NCBI GenBank assembly: GCA_023511875.1
Contig: JAIMAQ010000002.1
Span: forward strand, 341,611-405,610
Length of the DNA stretch: 64,000 bases
From: Thermoflavifilum sp.
Lineage (GTDB): Bacteria > Bacteroidota > Bacteroidia > Chitinophagales > Chitinophagaceae
Reading direction: 5' to 3'
Below the pieces are notes generated by a model, which searched no databases, was not told the DNA's origin, and saw only the letters and a list, made by a program, of their open reading frames with translations. Made by a program: the position numbers and the translations under genes. Shown here piece by piece: positions 8,171-17,429 of this stretch. Numbering within the stretch: the stretch's first letter is position 1; the number at the start of each line of letters is the position of its first letter.

Positions 8171-9643
8171 TTGCTGTTGATATTCGTGAAGGATGTAAGG
8201 CATCATTTCAGAATCGTATTATACATTTTCTTATTGTGCACAGTATCGTATAAATCCTTGTTGGGTCAACAATCCGAACTTTCTCCTGTAGTAGGTGTCG
8301 TGCAAATACCCGATAGTGCTCTGCATAGAAGTATGCTCATCATCAGGCATGTGGAAATTGAAGGAAATAAAAAGACCAATGATGCCATCATCTTGCGTGA
8401 GCTAAATCTGCATCCGGGAGATACATTAAATTCGCACGATGCTCCTCGCCTGCTGGAAGAAGCTCGGCAACGCGTAATCAATACTTCTCTTTTTTTGAGT
8501 GTAAATGTGTTTTTAAAGAATTTATCGGGTAATCAGGTAGATGTAGTAGTACTGGTTGCCGAACGATGGTATGTTTTCCCTGTACCTATCTTTAGCCTTG
8601 CCGATCGAAATTTTAATGTATGGTGGGTAGAGCATCATCATCAGCTCAACCGAGTAAATTATGGGATTAATTTTTTAGACAACAATCTTACTGGAAATAA
8701 CGATCAACTCATTTTTACCATTCAAAGCGGATATACCTACAAATATGCTATAGCCTATAATTTGCCTTATTTCGACAAAGTCATGCATGCAGGATTGGGT
8801 TTGGTAGCGGGTTATAATCGCAATCGAGAAGTGAATTATATCACGAGCAACAACAAACAAGTGTATGTGAAAACTCCAGAATTTATTTACAAAAATTGGT
8901 ATGGAGGAATTCAGTTTTCTTATCGAAAAAACATTCGTACTCGTCATTTGCTTTCTCTAACATATCGCGATTTATCGATAGCAGATACCGTGAGGATTTT
9001 AAACCCCGATTATTTGCCAGCAGGCACTACTCATCAGCGTTATATGGAATTAAGATATCGCTTCAGCTATACTGGTGCTGATAATTGGGCCTATCCTTTG
9101 CGCGGATTTAATTTTATTGCCGATCTTTCTCAACAAGGTTTTGGGTGGCTTGGTCGGGTACATCTTTCACAGCTACAATTGATCACGGCTTATTATCGAC
9201 CCTTATTCTCAAAAATTTATTTAGCTGTGGGATTTCGTACCCAAATACAATTGCCCGCACATCAACCTTATTTCTTACGGCAAAGCATGGGGTATTATGA
9301 AAATTACCTCAGAGGTCTGGAATACAATGTGGTAGATGCAAGTGCATTTGGCATTTTAAAAACCAATTTGAAATACCAAATCGGTAAATGGAATATTCAT
9401 TTGCCTGTAATTCCCGATAAATTTGCACACGTGCCGCTGGCTGTGTATCTAAAACTGTATGCCGATGTGGGTTATGCCTATGATCCTTATCGAGAAAATA
9501 GTTATCTCAGCAATAAATGGTTATTCACAAAAGGAGTGGGCATCGATGTGGTCACTTTTTATGATGTTCGATTGCGAATAGAATATAGCTTCAATCAGTT
9601 CGGGCAAAATGGCCTATTTTTACATACCAAATCTGAATTATAA
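8171..9643 (+). CDS. Single-POTRA Omp85-family outer-membrane protein
   Basis: A 490-residue product (from the TTG at 8171; TTG 8177 or GTG 8186 are alternatives, and no ATG precedes the mature region). A hydrophobic signal segment ends near SLLGQQ. One POTRA domain follows (about 57-130: RHVEIEGNKKTNDAIILREL to VVVLVAERW). The remainder alternates aromatic strands and turns typical of an Omp85 16-strand barrel. Unlike BamA it has only one POTRA, as in TamA-reduced or TpsB-like proteins. Its client is unknown. It sits between the CBS gene and nadK, 22 bp before the latter. Confidence 0.8.
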   Translation: MLLIFVKDVRHHFRIVLYIFLLCTVSYKSLLGQQSELSPVVGVVQIPDSALHRSMLIIRHVEIEGNKKTNDAIILRELNLHPGDTLNSHDAPRLLEEARQRVINTSLFLSVNVFLKNLSGNQVDVVVLVAERWYVFPVPIFSLADRNFNVWWVEHHHQLNRVNYGINFLDNNLTGNNDQLIFTIQSGYTYKYAIAYNLPYFDKVMHAGLGLVAGYNRNREVNYITSNNKQVYVKTPEFIYKNWYGGIQFSYRKNIRTRHLLSLTYRDLSIADTVRILNPDYLPAGTTHQRYMELRYRFSYTGADNWAYPLRGFNFIADLSQQGFGWLGRVHLSQLQLITAYYRPLFSKIYLAVGFRTQIQLPAHQPYFLRQSMGYYENYLRGLEYNVVDASAFGILKTNLKYQIGKWNIHLPVIPDKFAHVPLAVYLKLYADVGYAYDPYRENSYLSNKWLFTKGVGIDVVTFYDVRLRIEYSFNQFGQNGLFLHTKSEL

Positions 9644-9664
9644 CACAGTTTCGCTTCTGATAGC

Positions 9665-10543
9665 ATGCAGATAGCCCTTTATAGTCGAAATTTTTCACCT
9701 GAAGACCAGGCCGATGTGCAATTGCTAATCCATATCTTGCATGAACATGGCATGAAGTTATGGCTGTATGCAGCTTGGTACGAACAAACGCGTAAATACA
9801 TTCAATGGCCACAAAAACCTGAATTGTTTCGTACTGCACAAGAGTTGCATAACGATATCAGCTGCCTCATTAGCCTGGGTGGTGATGGCACCTTACTCGA
9901 CACCCTTTGTTTAGTGCGTGATAGCCAAATTCCAGTAATTGGCGTAAACATGGGTCGGCTGGGATTTTTAGCCAATATTGGTCGGGAAATGATTGGCCGA
10001 ATGGCAGAAGCCTTGCTGGCACATGATTATGTGATTGAACAGCGAACGCTTTTGCATCTTGATGCCAGCATTCCTCTATTTGGCGATGTGCCCTATGCCT
10101 TAAACGATTTTACTTTGCATAAGAAAGATGCTTCATCCATGATTCGTATCCATGCTTTTCTGAATGGAGAGTTTCTCAATACGTATTGGGCCGATGGGCT
10201 CATTGTAGCCACTCCTACAGGATCTACGGCTTATTCGCTCAGTTGTGGAGGGCCTATTTTATTGCCTGAAGCCGGCGGATTTGTAGTAACTCCCGTAGCG
10301 CCGCATAACCTTAACGTACGACCCCTGGTTGTGCCCGACGATGCCGTGATTTCTTTTGAAATAGAAGGCCGTAGTGAACATTTTCTTTGCACGCTCGATG
10401 CACGAATGGAAACCATAACTAGTGAAGTAAAAATGGCTATACGCAAAGAAGATTTTACATTAAACCTCATCAGGCTGCAAGAGAATAATTTTTTGGAAAC
10501 GCTTCGCAACAAATTGTTTTGGGGCATCGATAAGCGAAATTAA
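9665..10543 (+). CDS. nadK: NAD kinase
   Basis: ATP-dependent phosphorylation of NAD to NADP in the cytoplasm. The 292 residues contain the diagnostic GGDGT at 72-76, NMGRLGFLAN near 100, LNDFTLHKKDASSM with the NE/ND-type motif, and TPTGSTAYSLSCGGPI near 180. The length is normal. It lies in the same-strand run between the Omp85 gene and the DUF6089 barrel gene, in the conserved Bacteroidota order CBS-nadK-DUF6089-uppS-bamA. Confidence 0.96.
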   Translation: MQIALYSRNFSPEDQADVQLLIHILHEHGMKLWLYAAWYEQTRKYIQWPQKPELFRTAQELHNDISCLISLGGDGTLLDTLCLVRDSQIPVIGVNMGRLGFLANIGREMIGRMAEALLAHDYVIEQRTLLHLDASIPLFGDVPYALNDFTLHKKDASSMIRIHAFLNGEFLNTYWADGLIVATPTGSTAYSLSCGGPILLPEAGGFVVTPVAPHNLNVRPLVVPDDAVISFEIEGRSEHFLCTLDARMETITSEVKMAIRKEDFTLNLIRLQENNFLETLRNKLFWGIDKRN

Positions 10544-10605
10544 ACATGCCTGTATACCAAAATGCTGCTTTCGGCGTTAGAGTATGCAGTTTGTTGCAAT
10601 TGGTT

Positions 10606-11484
10606 ATGAACACATTGGCTCGGTTTATTGGATCTGTTTGCTGCATTTTCTGGATTGTCAATATCTACCAGGCATCAGCACAAATTAGCCCACGGTCATA
10701 TCAAGCACTCGCATATACAGCAGAAATGGGTATTGCTGCTGGTGGGGCAGAATATTTTGGAGATCTAAACACCCATTATGGCTGGCATGCAGTGAAAGCT
10801 TCAGGAGGAATTTTTTATCGGAAACTGTTTAGCCCATATGTTGCGGCCCGCATTGAGGGTGAAATAGCTATGCTGGGTTATTCAGATGTATACAACAAAA
10901 ACGTTTATCAGCACACCCGCAACCTGAGTTTCAACACCACTATCTGGGAGCTCACGTTGATGGGAGAGTTTAATTTTTTCCGCTTTATTCCTGGTAGTGA
11001 TGATCATCGTTTTACCCCTTATATTGCCTTTGGGATTGGAGTTTTTCATTTCAACCCGTATGCCTATTATCAAGGGCAGAAATACTATTTGCAGCCACTT
11101 GGTACGGAGGGGCAGGGTTCGTTTTTGTATCCTGATCGCAAGCCTTATGCCTTGCAAGCACTTTGTTTTCCCGTAGGGGCAGGCATAAAATATAACTTAA
11201 GCAGCAGCTTGAATATTGGATTAGAAGCTATTCATCGTTTCACGACTACTGATTATCTCGATGATGTCAGTAAAACTTATGTGGGTATAACGGCTTTTCC
11301 ACCCAAGCCCAATGGACAACCTTCTATAGCCGCCATTTTGCAGGATAGATCGAATTGGAATGGTCAGCCGGCCATAGGTACACCAGGAAGGCAGCGGGGC
11401 AATAGCCTCACCAAAGACCAGTATATTTTTGTTCAGCTCACCCTTTCTGTATTGCTCAGCACTTACCGGTGCCCGACGATGTAA
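10606..11484 (+). CDS. DUF6089 family outer-membrane beta-barrel protein
   Basis: The start at 10606 gives a 292-residue precursor with a clean signal peptide ending near YQASAQ. An in-frame ATG at 10546 would add 20 residues and is less likely. The mature part has the AEMGIAAGGAEYFGDLN opening, RNLSFNTTIWELTLMGEFNFF and a C-terminal strand with TTDYLDDVSKTY, which fits the DUF6089 barrels found beside uppS and bamA in Bacteroidota. A small barrel in the outer membrane is likely. No function is known. Confidence 0.85.
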   Translation: MNTLARFIGSVCCIFWIVNIYQASAQISPRSYQALAYTAEMGIAAGGAEYFGDLNTHYGWHAVKASGGIFYRKLFSPYVAARIEGEIAMLGYSDVYNKNVYQHTRNLSFNTTIWELTLMGEFNFFRFIPGSDDHRFTPYIAFGIGVFHFNPYAYYQGQKYYLQPLGTEGQGSFLYPDRKPYALQALCFPVGAGIKYNLSSSLNIGLEAIHRFTTTDYLDDVSKTYVGITAFPPKPNGQPSIAAILQDRSNWNGQPAIGTPGRQRGNSLTKDQYIFVQLTLSVLLSTYRCPTM

Positions 11485-11542
11485 GGGCGGTTAAACTTGT
11501 GTTAAAAGGCAGCCCCACACGGCATTCCAGCCGATATTAGGA

Positions 11543-11550
11543 TATATTTG
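11543..11550 (+). promoter_or_regulatory. -7 promoter box of uppS-bamA
   Basis: TATATTTG matches TAnnTTTG and lies 37 nt before the uppS ATG in the 103-bp gap after the DUF6089 gene. No -33 partner is recognisable. Confidence 0.5.
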
Positions 11551-11587
11551 CAACTTTGCCGACTTTTGCGAAACAAGCAAGGTCCAC

Positions 11588-12361
11588 ATGCCAGATCGTT
11601 TCACACGTAAAGACCAGATTGACCCTCGTAAGCTGCCCCGGCATATTGCGATTATCATGGATGGCAATGGCCGCTGGGCAAAGGAACGTGGCAAAGACCG
11701 CGTGTATGGCCATCATGAAGGGGTACAAAGTGTAAAAAGTGTGGTAGAGGGTTGTGCCGAATTGGGTATTCCTTATTTGACCTTATACGCCTTTTCTACA
11801 GAAAACTGGGAGCGCCCAACAGAGGAAGTGAATGGCATCATGGAGCTATTGGTAAGTACCTTACATCAAGAAATAGATGCCCTTCGTGAACATAATATTC
11901 GACTGCATGTGATCGGAGATTTGAACATGTTACCGCCTGTATGCAAGCAGGAAGTACAAGAAGCCATTCAGCTCACTGCTAGGCATGACGGATTACATTT
12001 GATCATTGCATTGAGTTATAGCTCGCGTTGGGAAATTGTACAAGCAGTTAAACAATTGGCAGCCGATGTGCGTGCCGGAAAGCTAAAACCCGAAGAGATC
12101 GATCAGCATATTTTTGGTCAATACCTTTGTACGGCTGCATTTCCTGATCCCGAGCTGCTTATCCGCACCAGTGGCGAATATCGCATCAGCAATTTTTTGC
12201 TTTATCAGATCGCTTACGCAGAACTGTATTTTACACCTACACTATGGCCTGATTTCAGGAAAGAAAACCTGTATGAAGCCATCTTAGATTTCCAATCTAG
12301 AGAAAGAAGATTTGGAAAAACGAGCGAACAAATTCAACAGAATGAAGAGATGTTTTCGTAA
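11588..12361 (+). CDS. uppS: Isoprenyl (undecaprenyl) diphosphate synthase
   Basis: Cis-prenyltransferase that extends farnesyl diphosphate with isopentenyl units to the C55 carrier used for peptidoglycan and glycan export. The 257 residues hold the catalytic Asp25 in IIMDGNGRWAKERG, the LTLYAFSTENWERP motif near 75 and the RTSGEYRISNFLLYQIAYAE segment near 200, all typical. Its 3' end overlaps the bamA start by 20 nt, which suggests translational coupling of lipid-carrier and outer-membrane assembly genes. Confidence 0.97.
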   Translation: MPDRFTRKDQIDPRKLPRHIAIIMDGNGRWAKERGKDRVYGHHEGVQSVKSVVEGCAELGIPYLTLYAFSTENWERPTEEVNGIMELLVSTLHQEIDALREHNIRLHVIGDLNMLPPVCKQEVQEAIQLTARHDGLHLIIALSYSSRWEIVQAVKQLAADVRAGKLKPEEIDQHIFGQYLCTAAFPDPELLIRTSGEYRISNFLLYQIAYAELYFTPTLWPDFRKENLYEAILDFQSRERRFGKTSEQIQQNEEMFS

Positions 12362-15080
12362 GCATGTACTCCTGATCTTGTGTGTATTGTTCGGGCATCA
12401 TTTGTTGGCTCAACAAGATTCTACTGCATTTTCGCAAATAGCAGATACTACAGAAATTCCTGTATTACCCTCTACACCAAAAGCTTACCGGATTGCGGGA
12501 ATCACCGTGTCGGGCGCCCGTTATTTAGATCCACAATTGTTGGTATCGGTTTCGGGTATTGCCGTTGGGGACCGTGTAGTGTTGCCTGGAGATGGGTTGG
12601 CAAAAGTGATCCAAAATCTTTGGAAACAACACCTGTTTTCGAATATACAGATCTATATTACCCGTATCGAAGGCAATGATATTTATCTCGATATTCATGT
12701 AACCGAAAGGCCACGACTGGCTAACTTTTATTTCCGAGGTGTAAGCAAAACAGAAGCCGACGAGCTCAAAACCCGCACCGACTTGCATCAGGGAACAGTT
12801 GTTACCGAAAACATGAAAATTAATGCTGAAGTAGCTATTCGTAAATATTTTCAAGATAAAGGATATCGAAATGTGAGCATACAAATTAATGAGCGACCCG
12901 ATACAGCTGTCATGCTCAATGCGGTTGACCTTATTTTTAATATTCATAAAGGTAAAAAAGTAAAAATTAGCGAAATCTTTTTTGCAGGAAATACCCATGT
13001 CTCTGATGCACGGTTAAAGGCTCAGATGAAAAACACAAAAGAAGGTATGCGCTTATCGCTGCATCGAGCCAGAGATAAAAATGTATTTGGAGGTAACGAG
13101 TATACCTTATCCGATTATCTCCATCAATGGGGATTTTTGTATCCATCCAAAACTTTACGTCTGATAGAACCTTATTTCCGTTTCAAATTATTTTCTTCAG
13201 CAAAATTCAACCAAAGCAAGTATGAAGAAGATAAGGCCAAGATTATAGAATACTATAATTCACTGGGTTATCGCGACGCTACCATTGTAGACGATACACT
13301 TTACCCCTCGCCAAATGGTAATCTCGATATTGCTATTAAGATCAATGAAGGTCGAAAATATTATTTTGGAAATATCAGTTGGAGTGGGAACACTAAATAT
13401 TCAGATACTTTGTTGAATGCTATTTTACGCATCCATAAAGGAGATCCATATAATCTAGATTTGTTTAATAAACGTTTGGGAATTACTCCCACGCAGCAAG
13501 GAGACGATATTAGCAGTTTGTATTTAAACGATGGATATTTGTTTTTCCACATCACGCCAGTAGAAACTCGTGTATATCACGATACCATCGATTATGATAT
13601 TCGCATCACAGAAGGCCCACAGGCCACCATCAATAAAGTCACCATTTCGGGTAATGATCGTACGAATGAACATGTCATTCGCAGAGAGTTGCGCACTATT
13701 CCCGGCGAAAAATTTAGCCGTGCCGATCTCATTCGTTCTCAGCGTGATATTGCGCAATTAGGAATGTTTGATCCACAAAAAGTATCGGTAAATCCTCAAC
13801 CCAATCCCGATAATGGAACAGTTGATATAGGCTGGTCGGTCGTGGAGAAACCATCTGATCAATTGGAGCTTTCTGCTGGATGGGGTGGCTACATTGGTCT
13901 AACAGGTACGCTTGGCCTTTCGTTTAACAATTTTTCGTTGCGTAATATCACCAATCCACATGCTTGGACACCTTTGCCGAGTGGTGATGGGCAAAAGCTT
14001 TCTATTCGCTATCAATCGAATGGTAAATTTTATCATTCTTACAGCTTTTCTTTCACAGAACCCTGGCTTGGTGGACGAAAGCCGAATAATTTCACGGTAA
14101 GCTTATACAATTCATTTATTGCCAGTGGAATTTATAACCCGTACACAGGATTTTTTGGAGGCTCGGCTACCAGTAGTTTTCTGCGATCAACAGGATTTAC
14201 AGTGGCGTTGGGTAAGCGGCTAACATGGCCTGATGATTATTTCACATTAACGGGTGCGCTAAATTTTGTACGTTATACTCTTAAAAACTATCAATTTTTC
14301 TATGGTAATCCCTTAAACAATGGCGACATCAATGAGCTAAGTTTAAAACTCACATTAGCACGTTCTTCGGTAGATGCTCCTATTTATCCTCGTAGTGGAT
14401 CAAACATAGTGCTTTCTGGCGAATTCACTCCACCCTATTCTTTATTTGAATCGGAGAGGGTGTATGCAGGTAAAACTTTAGCAGAAAAGTTTAAATACAT
14501 TGAATATCAAAAATATCGTTTCGATGCCGAATGGTATGTGCCCCTGGGCAGGCCACATGGCACTGATCAAAAACAATTTGTACTGAAGATGGCTGCTAAA
14601 TTTGGCTTCCTGGGGAAATATTCTTCTCATGCCTTGCTTTCCCCATTTGAACGCTTTGAGCTTGGCGGTGATGGATTGAGTAATTATGCGATTTATGGTA
14701 AAGAAATTGTTTCTCAACGCGGGTATGAAGTCTATTACAGCTCGGATCCCAAAGATAATACCCAAACACAGCCTTTGAATTATCAAGGATTTACGATATT
14801 CAACAAATACACGGTAGAATTACGTTATCCCATCACACTCAATCCGAGCTCTACAATTTTTGCTTTATTATTCTTTGATGCAGCCAATGGATATGAAAAC
14901 TTCCAAAAATACAATCCCTTCCTGCTGAGACGCGATGCGGGTATTGGTATGCGTTTTTATTTACCCATGTTTGGTTTATTAGGATTTGACTATGGCATAG
15001 GATTCGATCGTATGCAACCTGGCCAGGGCCTTCGCAATGCTACTAAGTTTAGCTTCATGCTGGGCTATGAGCCAGAATAA
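12342..15080 (+). CDS. bamA: Outer-membrane protein assembly factor BamA
   Basis: Central Omp85 component of the BAM complex, folding beta-barrels into the outer membrane. The 912 residues begin at MKRCFRKHVLLILC, chosen because a signal peptide ending at LLAQQ follows directly. Five POTRA domains are traceable to about residue 480 (for example ITVSGARYLDPQLL, INKVTISGNDRTNEHVIRREL), with a ~45-residue insertion in the third (around NVFGGNEYTLSDYLHQWG). The C-terminal ~430 residues form the barrel, including the SPFERFELGGDG stretch and a final RFYLPMFGLLGFDYGIGFD segment. It is followed by two ompH genes, its usual chaperone partners. Confidence 0.95.
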   Translation: MKRCFRKHVLLILCVLFGHHLLAQQDSTAFSQIADTTEIPVLPSTPKAYRIAGITVSGARYLDPQLLVSVSGIAVGDRVVLPGDGLAKVIQNLWKQHLFSNIQIYITRIEGNDIYLDIHVTERPRLANFYFRGVSKTEADELKTRTDLHQGTVVTENMKINAEVAIRKYFQDKGYRNVSIQINERPDTAVMLNAVDLIFNIHKGKKVKISEIFFAGNTHVSDARLKAQMKNTKEGMRLSLHRARDKNVFGGNEYTLSDYLHQWGFLYPSKTLRLIEPYFRFKLFSSAKFNQSKYEEDKAKIIEYYNSLGYRDATIVDDTLYPSPNGNLDIAIKINEGRKYYFGNISWSGNTKYSDTLLNAILRIHKGDPYNLDLFNKRLGITPTQQGDDISSLYLNDGYLFFHITPVETRVYHDTIDYDIRITEGPQATINKVTISGNDRTNEHVIRRELRTIPGEKFSRADLIRSQRDIAQLGMFDPQKVSVNPQPNPDNGTVDIGWSVVEKPSDQLELSAGWGGYIGLTGTLGLSFNNFSLRNITNPHAWTPLPSGDGQKLSIRYQSNGKFYHSYSFSFTEPWLGGRKPNNFTVSLYNSFIASGIYNPYTGFFGGSATSSFLRSTGFTVALGKRLTWPDDYFTLTGALNFVRYTLKNYQFFYGNPLNNGDINELSLKLTLARSSVDAPIYPRSGSNIVLSGEFTPPYSLFESERVYAGKTLAEKFKYIEYQKYRFDAEWYVPLGRPHGTDQKQFVLKMAAKFGFLGKYSSHALLSPFERFELGGDGLSNYAIYGKEIVSQRGYEVYYSSDPKDNTQTQPLNYQGFTIFNKYTVELRYPITLNPSSTIFALLFFDAANGYENFQKYNPFLLRRDAGIGMRFYLPMFGLLGFDYGIGFDRMQPGQGLRNATKFSFMLGYEPE

Positions 15081-15144
15081 AATCATATTTAACAGGATAT
15101 TTCAATTTGTTTTTGCATTTTTAATGTGTAAAATGAATTATAGC

Positions 15145-15152
15145 TAAGTTTC
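15145..15152 (+). promoter_or_regulatory. Candidate -7 box before the first ompH
   Basis: TAAGTTTC is one base off TAnnTTTG and lies 18 nt before the ATG at 15171, in a 90-bp AT-rich gap after bamA. Confidence 0.35.
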
Positions 15153-15170
15153 ATTCTCAATATTTAACTT

Positions 15171-15704
15171 ATGATTATTTTTCATTCTTTAAAAAAATCA
15201 TGGCTTTTTATAGGATTGTTGCTGCTATCTTATATTGGTGCATATGCACAGCGTTATTGTGTGATAGATAGCAAATACATTTTGGAACATATTCCAGAAT
15301 ATCAACAGGCACAGCACGAGCTCGACAGTGTATCCAAAGCCTGGCAACAAGAAATTGATGCCCAATATCAACAGCTCGATGAAATGTATCGCTCGTATCA
15401 AGCCGAAAAAGTCATTCTCAATGATGATCTGCGCAAAAAGAGAGAGGATGAGATTATAGCTAAAGAAAAGGCTGTGCGTGATTTACAAAATCAGCGTTTT
15501 GGCTATCAAGGAGATCTATTTAATCTACGTCAAAAACTTGTACAACCTATTCAAGATCGAGTATATCGGGCAGTACAACAGTTGGCTGCACAAAGATCTT
15601 ACGATTTTGTATTGGATAAAGCAGGGGGAATCACCGTTTTTTATGCTGATCCACGGCTCGATAAAAGTGATGATGTATTAAATTTATTGGGTATTCAAAA
15701 ATGA
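15171..15704 (+). CDS. OmpH/Skp family periplasmic chaperone, first copy
   Basis: A 177-residue precursor: signal peptide to about AYAQ, then the OmpH pattern RYCVIDSKYILEHIPEYQQAQ, a long Gln/Glu-rich coiled coil (about 40-120) and a C-terminal VLDKAGGITVFYADP strand. Skp-like trimers hold unfolded outer-membrane proteins in the periplasm for delivery to BamA. It is followed by a second, diverged ompH copy. Two tandem copies after bamA are common in Bacteroidota. Confidence 0.92.
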   Translation: MIIFHSLKKSWLFIGLLLLSYIGAYAQRYCVIDSKYILEHIPEYQQAQHELDSVSKAWQQEIDAQYQQLDEMYRSYQAEKVILNDDLRKKREDEIIAKEKAVRDLQNQRFGYQGDLFNLRQKLVQPIQDRVYRAVQQLAAQRSYDFVLDKAGGITVFYADPRLDKSDDVLNLLGIQK

Positions 15705-15760
15705 ATTATTTTCGCTGCTCTTAAAAATTTATTGAGATTCTTTAACTAAAATAGTGATCT

Positions 15761-16276
15761 ATGAAGAAAGCTTTGATGCTCTGTTTGCTATTGGGTACCA
15801 TCATGGCTACCCTTGCTAGGCCTGGTAAGGCACAGGTGAAAATTGGCTATATTGATATGCAAGAGCTCATTCAATCGATGCCAGAAACACAAAAGGCCGA
15901 TTCGGCATTACAGAAATTTGCCAACCAATTACAGCAACAAATTCAGTCGGCACAGCAAGAATATCAGAATAAGTTGGTTGCCTTTCAGCAACAAGCCGAT
16001 ACTCTTTCTGATGCCATTAAAGAAATTAGAACGCGTGAATTAAGCAATATGCAGAAAAACTTGCAGGATCTATCGCAAGCTGCACAAGATAGTTATCAAC
16101 AAAAAAACCAACAACTTTTGCAACCCATCATAGAAAAAGCTCAAAAAGCAGTTCAAGAAGTGGCTAAAGAGAAAGGATATACTTATGTGTTTAACAAGCA
16201 ACAAGATATCTTGATTGTGGCCCCTGCTGGAGATGATTTGTTACCAGCCGTGAAGGCAAAGTTGGGTATTAAATAA
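15761..16276 (+). CDS. OmpH/Skp family periplasmic chaperone, second copy
   Basis: A 171-residue precursor with a signal peptide ending near GKAQ, the OmpH opening KIGYIDMQELIQSMPETQKAD, a very Gln-rich coiled coil (about 45-125) and the C-terminal KGYTYVFNKQQDILIVAP. It shares fold and layout with the copy at 15171, but the sequence has diverged well beyond a recent duplication. A strong terminator-like hairpin lies 26 bp after the stop, so it probably ends the bamA-ompH-ompH transcript. Confidence 0.92.
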   Translation: MKKALMLCLLLGTIMATLARPGKAQVKIGYIDMQELIQSMPETQKADSALQKFANQLQQQIQSAQQEYQNKLVAFQQQADTLSDAIKEIRTRELSNMQKNLQDLSQAAQDSYQQKNQQLLQPIIEKAQKAVQEVAKEKGYTYVFNKQQDILIVAPAGDDLLPAVKAKLGIK

Positions 16277-16302
16277 TTTTATTTTCACTTAGTAATGTTT
16301 GG

Positions 16303-16337
16303 GCTAAGAATCTCGTGGTTCTTAGCTTTTTTATTTT
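16303..16337 (+). terminator. Intrinsic terminator after ompH, just before murI
   Basis: GCTAAGAA (16303-16310) pairs perfectly with TTCTTAGC (16319-16326) around an 8-nt loop, and an 11-nt T-rich run (16327-16337) follows. It ends 5 nt before the murI ATG at 16343. Confidence 0.85.
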
Positions 16338-16342
16338 AGTGG

Positions 16343-17170
16343 ATGATGTTTCAAAAAGGACCCATTGGCATATTTGATTCGGGATATGGTGGGCTCACCG
16401 TTATGCGTGAAGTGGTGCAGCTGTTGCCCGAATACGATTATCTCTACCTGGGCGACAATGCCAGAACACCATATGGCAATCGTTCGTTTGAAACTGTTTT
16501 TACATATACCTGGCAATGTGTGCAATATTTGTTTGCCCAAGGATGTGCATTAGTGATTCTGGCTTGTAATACTGCTTCAGCTAAAGCTTTGCGTACGATT
16601 CAACAACGAGAATTGCCCCAACGTTTTCCCGATAGGAAGGTTTTGGGTGTAATTCGCCCCACTACTGAGAGAGCCCATACATTTACTCGTAAGGGTGTTT
16701 TGGGTATCATGGCCACACAAGGTACAGTGCAATCGGGCTCATATATGATAGAAATTAGCAAGTTCTTCCCCACCTTACGTGTATATCAACAAGCTTGCCC
16801 TATGTGGGTGCCACTCGTGGAAAACAATGAACATCTGGGTCCTGGTGCAGATTATTTTGTACAGAAATACCTGCAGCAGCTTATTCAACAAGCTCCTGAT
16901 ATCGATGCTATATTACTAGCTTGCACACACTATCCGTTGTTGATTCCTAAAATCAAGCAATATATCCCATCGCATGTTCAGCTGATTTCACAAGGGCCAA
17001 TAGTAGCTGCAAGCCTTCGCGATTATTTGCAACGTCATCCAGAAATAGCCAATCGTTGTAGCCAAAATGGTAAACGCGAGTTTCTCACCACCGATTCGGC
17101 TGAGCAGTTTTCTCAACAAGCCAGTATTTTTTATGGTGAAGCCCTACAGGCTGTTCAGGTGCATATGTAA
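16343..17170 (+). CDS. murI: Glutamate racemase
   Basis: Interconverts L- and D-glutamate to feed peptidoglycan synthesis. The 275 residues have the catalytic pair Cys75 in LACNTAS and a second Cys near 190 in LACTHYPLL, plus GIFDSGYGGLTV with Asp12 and YLGDNARTPYG. ATG at 16343 or the next codon (16346) can start translation. The gene begins immediately after an intrinsic terminator, so its expression must come from readthrough or a promoter overlapping the hairpin. Confidence 0.96.
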   Translation: MMFQKGPIGIFDSGYGGLTVMREVVQLLPEYDYLYLGDNARTPYGNRSFETVFTYTWQCVQYLFAQGCALVILACNTASAKALRTIQQRELPQRFPDRKVLGVIRPTTERAHTFTRKGVLGIMATQGTVQSGSYMIEISKFFPTLRVYQQACPMWVPLVENNEHLGPGADYFVQKYLQQLIQQAPDIDAILLACTHYPLLIPKIKQYIPSHVQLISQGPIVAASLRDYLQRHPEIANRCSQNGKREFLTTDSAEQFSQQASIFYGEALQAVQVHM

Positions 17171-17201
17171 ATAAAATTTTGTTATGCAGTGTAGAAGCCT
17201 T

Positions 17202-17231
17202 TTTGTAAAAGACATTTTTTATCTACCTTTG
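17202..17231 (+). promoter_or_regulatory. Promoter of rpmH-rnpA-yidD
   Basis: TTTG at 17202-17205, an 18-nt spacer and TACCTTTG at 17224-17231 fit the Bacteroidota -33/-7 consensus. The rpmH ATG follows 22 nt later. Confidence 0.75.
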
Positions 17232-17253
17232 CCGTTCATTTGAACAGTTTGAT

Positions 17254-17415
17254 ATGAAACGCACCTATCAACCACATCGTCGCAGAAGAAAGAGTACACA
17301 TGGCTTTCGTCGTCGTATGCGTACTGCCGATGGGCGTAAAGTACTAGCACGCCGCCGGGCTAAAGGTCGCCATAAGCTTACCGTTTCCGATGAAAGAAAC
17401 GATCGGCTGAAATAA
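17254..17415 (+). CDS. rpmH: 50S ribosomal protein L34
   Basis: A 53-residue, very basic protein that starts [20 protein letters not shown] and continues [22 protein letters not shown], which is L34. The usual length is 44-46; the extra acidic-polar tail ([10 protein letters not shown]) is seen in several Bacteroidota. It binds 23S rRNA in the large subunit. The gene is followed by rnpA after 14 bp, the classic rpmH-rnpA order. No dnaA or origin-like sequence is nearby, unlike in many other phyla. Confidence 0.97.
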   Translation: MKRTYQPHRRRRKSTHGFRRRMRTADGRKVLARRRAKGRHKLTVSDERNDRLK

Positions 17416-17429
17416 GCAAACGATGTTGT

